The notes under the pieces are model-generated. The model was not told the DNA's origin, made no database searches, and was given only the letters and a program-made list of their open reading frames with translations. From NCBI GenBank assembly GCA_938091145.1, contig CALKMS010000149.1, forward strand, positions 1-8,862: 8,862 nucleotides of DNA. Direction: 5' to 3'. A program made the position numbers and the translations under genes. This DNA comes from an uncultured bacterium. GTDB taxonomy: Bacteria; Actinomycetota; Aquicultoria; SKW223; CALKMS01. Shown here one piece after another: positions 6,816 to 8,862 of the stretch. Position 1 is the first letter of the stretch, and each line of letters opens with the position of its first letter.

Positions 6816-8001
6816 TTTCTTTTCCTTTTTTTACTCTAATATAGGTGCGAAGCAAAACGGCGTCATATTTTGTACCCTCGCCCCTTTTTAACTCTTCCAA
6901 AGCCTCTTCCTCAAAAAAAGCCTTACGATAAGGACGAGGGGAAGTTAAGGCGACGAAGGCTTGAGCCAAAGTTAAAATCCGCGCTGCCAGAGGAATCGAC
7001 TCGCCAATCACCCCTTCAGGATAACCAGTGCCATCAAAATGTTCATGATGATAATAAATAAACTTCAACCATTCTCTTGGCTTCTCAAAATCTTCAAAAA
7101 CCCGCGTATGCTCCTTTAATTTTTCAAATCCCTTTTCATCCAACCGGCCTTCCCGGTTAATGAAAGAAGCAACTTTCAACATCCCGACGTTATGAAACAA
7201 TGCTGCCTTTTTAAGATTTGCCATTTCTTTTAATGAAAGATGCAAACTTTCTCCTAAGCTTAGGCACTCATTTATCACTCTTTTTGTTTGTTCAGGTTGA
7301 TGAAGAAGATTCTCCTCTATTGCCGAAATCAACTGCAAATTCCTATCAAAAACTCTTTCCCTCTCTTTAATATCAGCGTATACTAAGCCCGTCAGAAAAA
7401 CTAAAAGCATTGATGCTAAAGCCCCCCCAACCCCTGCAAAAAAAGTTGTTAAAGCAAAAAGCGAGCTAAGTCCCGCTCCGGCTAAGGACTGATAAAACAG
7501 TAATTTAATTGAGGGTGGAGGCTTAAAAATCAGCTTTTCCCCTAAACTATCGAGAAAGAACCATAAATACCAGAAGAATTGGGAAAAAAGAAGAAAAAGA
7601 AAAAAGCGAAAAAGTAAGGAATTAAGAAAAGCAGATAAATAAAGGTAAAGGAAGCTAAAAATAGAAAAAGGTAGTAAAAAATTAATAAAACGGTCAAAAT
7701 GGTGCCGCCACTTTTGAGGTCTTAGACCTTTTTGAAAGAAAAAGCTCATAAAAAAAGTCACGACAGCATTAGAAAGGTTAGAAGAAAAAAGTAGACTCCA
7801 AATAAACCAGTGATAGACCTGACTTCCATAATAAGGTATCTCAACTTTACTCATTTGAAGCCAGATTGCCAGAACGATAAAAAATAATACCTCCCAACTC
7901 AAACTGAGCCGGAGGAAAATTAACCAGAGAAAGAAAATAGAAGATATATAACGAAAAGCATCAAACCCAATTTTTTTAAGATTTGTCGCTTTGTCTTCCA
8001 T
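6796..8001 (-). CDS. Membrane-anchored degenerate HD-GYP domain protein
   Basis: A 401-residue protein with a short cytosolic head, about six or seven hydrophobic segments (within 16-48, 63-89, 105-150 and 165-207), a short linker helix (210-235) and a C-terminal HD-GYP domain. HD-GYP enzymes normally hydrolyse cyclic di-GMP with two or three metals. Here the signature HHEHFDGTGYP (318-328), G-E-S-I-P-L-A-A-R-I-L and S-P-R-P-Y-R-K are intact. However, HDIGK has become HNVGM (H270, N271, M274), VADxFDAL has become LAQAFVAL (Q347, V350), and the early HSxRV His reads Q238. It is probably a pseudo-enzyme that binds ligand or partners. The I-P-Y-Y-G-S-Q-V-Y-H-W membrane region vaguely recalls sensor domains of other HD-GYP proteins. 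The ATG at 8001 follows the hpf stop by 3 nt with only a weak GAG as ribosome site, so translation is probably coupled to hpf. Confidence 0.85.
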   Translation of the reverse strand: MEDKATNLKKIGFDAFRYISSIFFLWLIFLRLSLSWEVLFFIVLAIWLQMSKVEIPYYGSQVYHWFIWSLLFSSNLSNAVVTFFMSFFFQKGLRPQKWRHHFDRFINFLLPFSIFSFLYLYLSAFLNSLLFRFFLFLLFSQFFWYLWFFLDSLGEKLIFKPPPSIKLLFYQSLAGAGLSSLFALTTFFAGVGGALASMLLVFLTGLVYADIKERERVFDRNLQLISAIEENLLHQPEQTKRVINECLSLGESLHLSLKEMANLKKAALFHNVGMLKVASFINREGRLDEKGFEKLKEHTRVFEDFEKPREWLKFIYYHHEHFDGTGYPEGVIGESIPLAARILTLAQAFVALTSPRPYRKAFFEEEALEELKRGEGTKYDAVLLRTYIRVKKGKESVEKRL

Positions 8002-8004
8002 ACT

Positions 8005-8538
8005 TTACTCGAGAAGAGCCTCAATCAACCCATAATCGCCATCCTTACGACGATAAAGGACGCAAATATTGCTCGTTTCCTCCTTAGCAAAGATAAAGAA
8101 ATCGTGGCCTAACTTTTCTAACCTACTAATTGCTTCCTCTTCGCTCATCGCTTTAATAACAAATTGTTTCCTTTTCTTGATACCAGGAGAGTCCGCCTTA
8201 TTTTTGACCTCAAAAGTCTTAGAGTTTGCCCGCGTCAAGCTGGAGTAAACTTTAGTTCGATATTTAACTAACTGCTTTTCTAATTTTTCATAAAGCAAAT
8301 CAATAGCCGCAAAAATAGCAGTCGAGCTTGCCTTGGCCTTAATTAAAGAGCCCTTAACAATTAAATTTGCCTCGACGGTAGCTCCCTCTTTAATTCTCGG
8401 ATTGTTCTCAACCTGAAACTTCACTTCAGCCCTCTCGATCCCTTTAAAATATTTCTCTAAACGGACAAGTTTTTTCTGGGTGTAATCTTTAACTTCTGAA
8501 GTCAGCTTAAAACCTTTAACTTTGTAAATTATCTCCAA
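8005..8538 (-). CDS. hpf: Ribosome hibernation promoting factor, long form
   Basis: A 177-residue long-form HPF. The N-terminal S30AE (RaiA-like) domain (about 1-100) starts with IIYKVKGFKLTSEVKDYTQ and holds the basic region that sits in the 30S decoding channel. After a charged linker, the C-terminal S30AE_C domain (about 120-175), with IKAMSEEEAISRLEKLGHDFF and the typical VLYRRKDGDYGLIE, mediates dimerisation of 30S subunits into 100S ribosomes in resting cells. The length matches long HPF rather than the short gamma-proteobacterial form. The start is TTG (8538-8536), 4 nt after GGGAGG (8548-8543), a strong site that decides the start. Placement before secA and prfB matches the order in many Gram-positive-type genomes, apart from the two HD genes in between. 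I see no convincing promoter in the 50 bp between the csp terminator and this gene. Confidence 0.96.
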   Translation of the reverse strand: MEIIYKVKGFKLTSEVKDYTQKKLVRLEKYFKGIERAEVKFQVENNPRIKEGATVEANLIVKGSLIKAKASSTAIFAAIDLLYEKLEKQLVKYRTKVYSSLTRANSKTFEVKNKADSPGIKKRKQFVIKAMSEEEAISRLEKLGHDFFIFAKEETSNICVLYRRKDGDYGLIEALLE

Positions 8539-8542
8539 TTTT

Positions 8543-8548
8543 CCTCCC
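8543..8548 (-). promoter_or_regulatory. Ribosome binding site of hpf
   Basis: GGGAGG followed by AAAA and the TTG start. It is the only strong site near the conserved N-terminus, so it supports the unusual TTG initiation codon. Confidence 0.8.
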
Positions 8549-8580
8549 TTATCCGCGTTTTTACTGAAAAAAATGGTTTA

Positions 8581-8615
8581 AATAAGAAAAACCCCACCCT
8601 TTAAAAGGCGGGGTT
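8581..8615 (-). terminator. Intrinsic terminator of the cold-shock gene
   Basis: On the minus strand AACCCCGCC (8615-8607) pairs with GGTGGGGTT (8598-8590), a 9-bp stem with one G-U pair. The TTTTAAAG loop region may close further. The stem runs straight into TTTTTCTTATT, the U tract of a standard rho-independent terminator. It begins 28 bp after the csp stop and ends about 43 bp before the hpf start. Confidence 0.9.
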
Positions 8616-8642
8616 CTCTTCTTTGTGGTCAAATTGCTTTCT

Positions 8643-8846
8643 CTACTTTGTTTTCTTAACATTCGCAGCTTGCAATCCTTTTGGTCCATCAACAATGTCA
8701 AACTCGACCTCCTGGCCTTCCTCTAGCGAACGAAAGCCAGAACCATCAATAGCTGAGAAATGAACAAAAACATCTTCTCCATCTTTCTGTGAAATAAACC
8801 CATACCCTTTCTCCGCACTGAACCACTTCACTACTCCTTTTGGCAC
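8643..8846 (-). CDS. Cold-shock domain protein (CspA family)
   Basis: A 67-residue single cold-shock-domain protein, the full length of the family. It is a five-stranded OB-fold that binds single-stranded RNA and DNA and melts mRNA structure in the cytoplasm. RNP1 is visible as KGYGFIS (13-19) and RNP2 as DVFVHFSAI (25-33). The opening G-V-V-K-W-F-S and the closing G-P-K-G-L-Q-A-A-N-V are typical. The start is GTG 8846-8844, 7 nt after GGAGG in AAAGGAGGTT (8862-8853). The promoter and any long cold-shock leader would lie beyond the window. It ends in its own terminator, so it is probably a separate transcript from hpf. Confidence 0.96.
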   Translation of the reverse strand: MPKGVVKWFSAEKGYGFISQKDGEDVFVHFSAIDGSGFRSLEEGQEVEFDIVDGPKGLQAANVKKTK

Positions 8847-8862
8847 TTCCTAACCTCCTTTT

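Overview
The window carries a bacterial housekeeping block of moderately low GC (about 40% by eye). Seven genes lie on the minus strand and one complete gene on the plus strand. Reading along the minus strand (high to low coordinates), the order is: cold-shock protein; long-form hibernation factor HPF; two membrane-anchored, degenerate HD/HD-GYP proteins; SecA; peptide chain release factor 2 (RF2); and a small NTF2-like lipoprotein. A plus-strand DUF1015 protein converges on the lipoprotein gene, and the left edge may hold the tail of an upstream plus-strand gene.

The hpf...secA-prfB order is best known from Bacillota and related Gram-positive-type lineages. SecA carries a short insertion (around residues 160-180) and an RGHHFAIIDEVD segment that recall Chloroflexota- or Patescibacteria-type SecA. 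I would place the source among deep-branching Terrabacteria-like lineages, but the phylum cannot be fixed from this window. Five of the eight complete genes start with GTG or TTG.

Three minus-strand transcription units are suggested. (1) csp (8846-8643) ends in a clear intrinsic terminator. (2) hpf and the two HD genes (8538-5577) are packed with a 3-nt gap and a 20-nt overlap. (3) secA-prfB-lipoprotein (5517-1403) has an 8-nt gap and a 4-nt overlap. A TATAAT box sits only 8 nt before the secA ATG and there is no Shine-Dalgarno sequence, which suggests a leaderless secA transcript.

The main points of interest are: a +1 programmed frameshift in prfB, so the real RF2 is 369 aa and starts at 2926; an off-register SD-like stimulator at that site; the tandem HD pair, whose catalytic motifs have been lost in a largely complementary way; the leaderless secA promoter; and a DGHHRY motif in the DUF1015 protein that resembles the ParB/sulfiredoxin signature. 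I saw no mobile element, CRISPR array, tRNA or rRNA. No stretch over 300 bases lacks a gene; the longest gap is 104 bp between csp and hpf.
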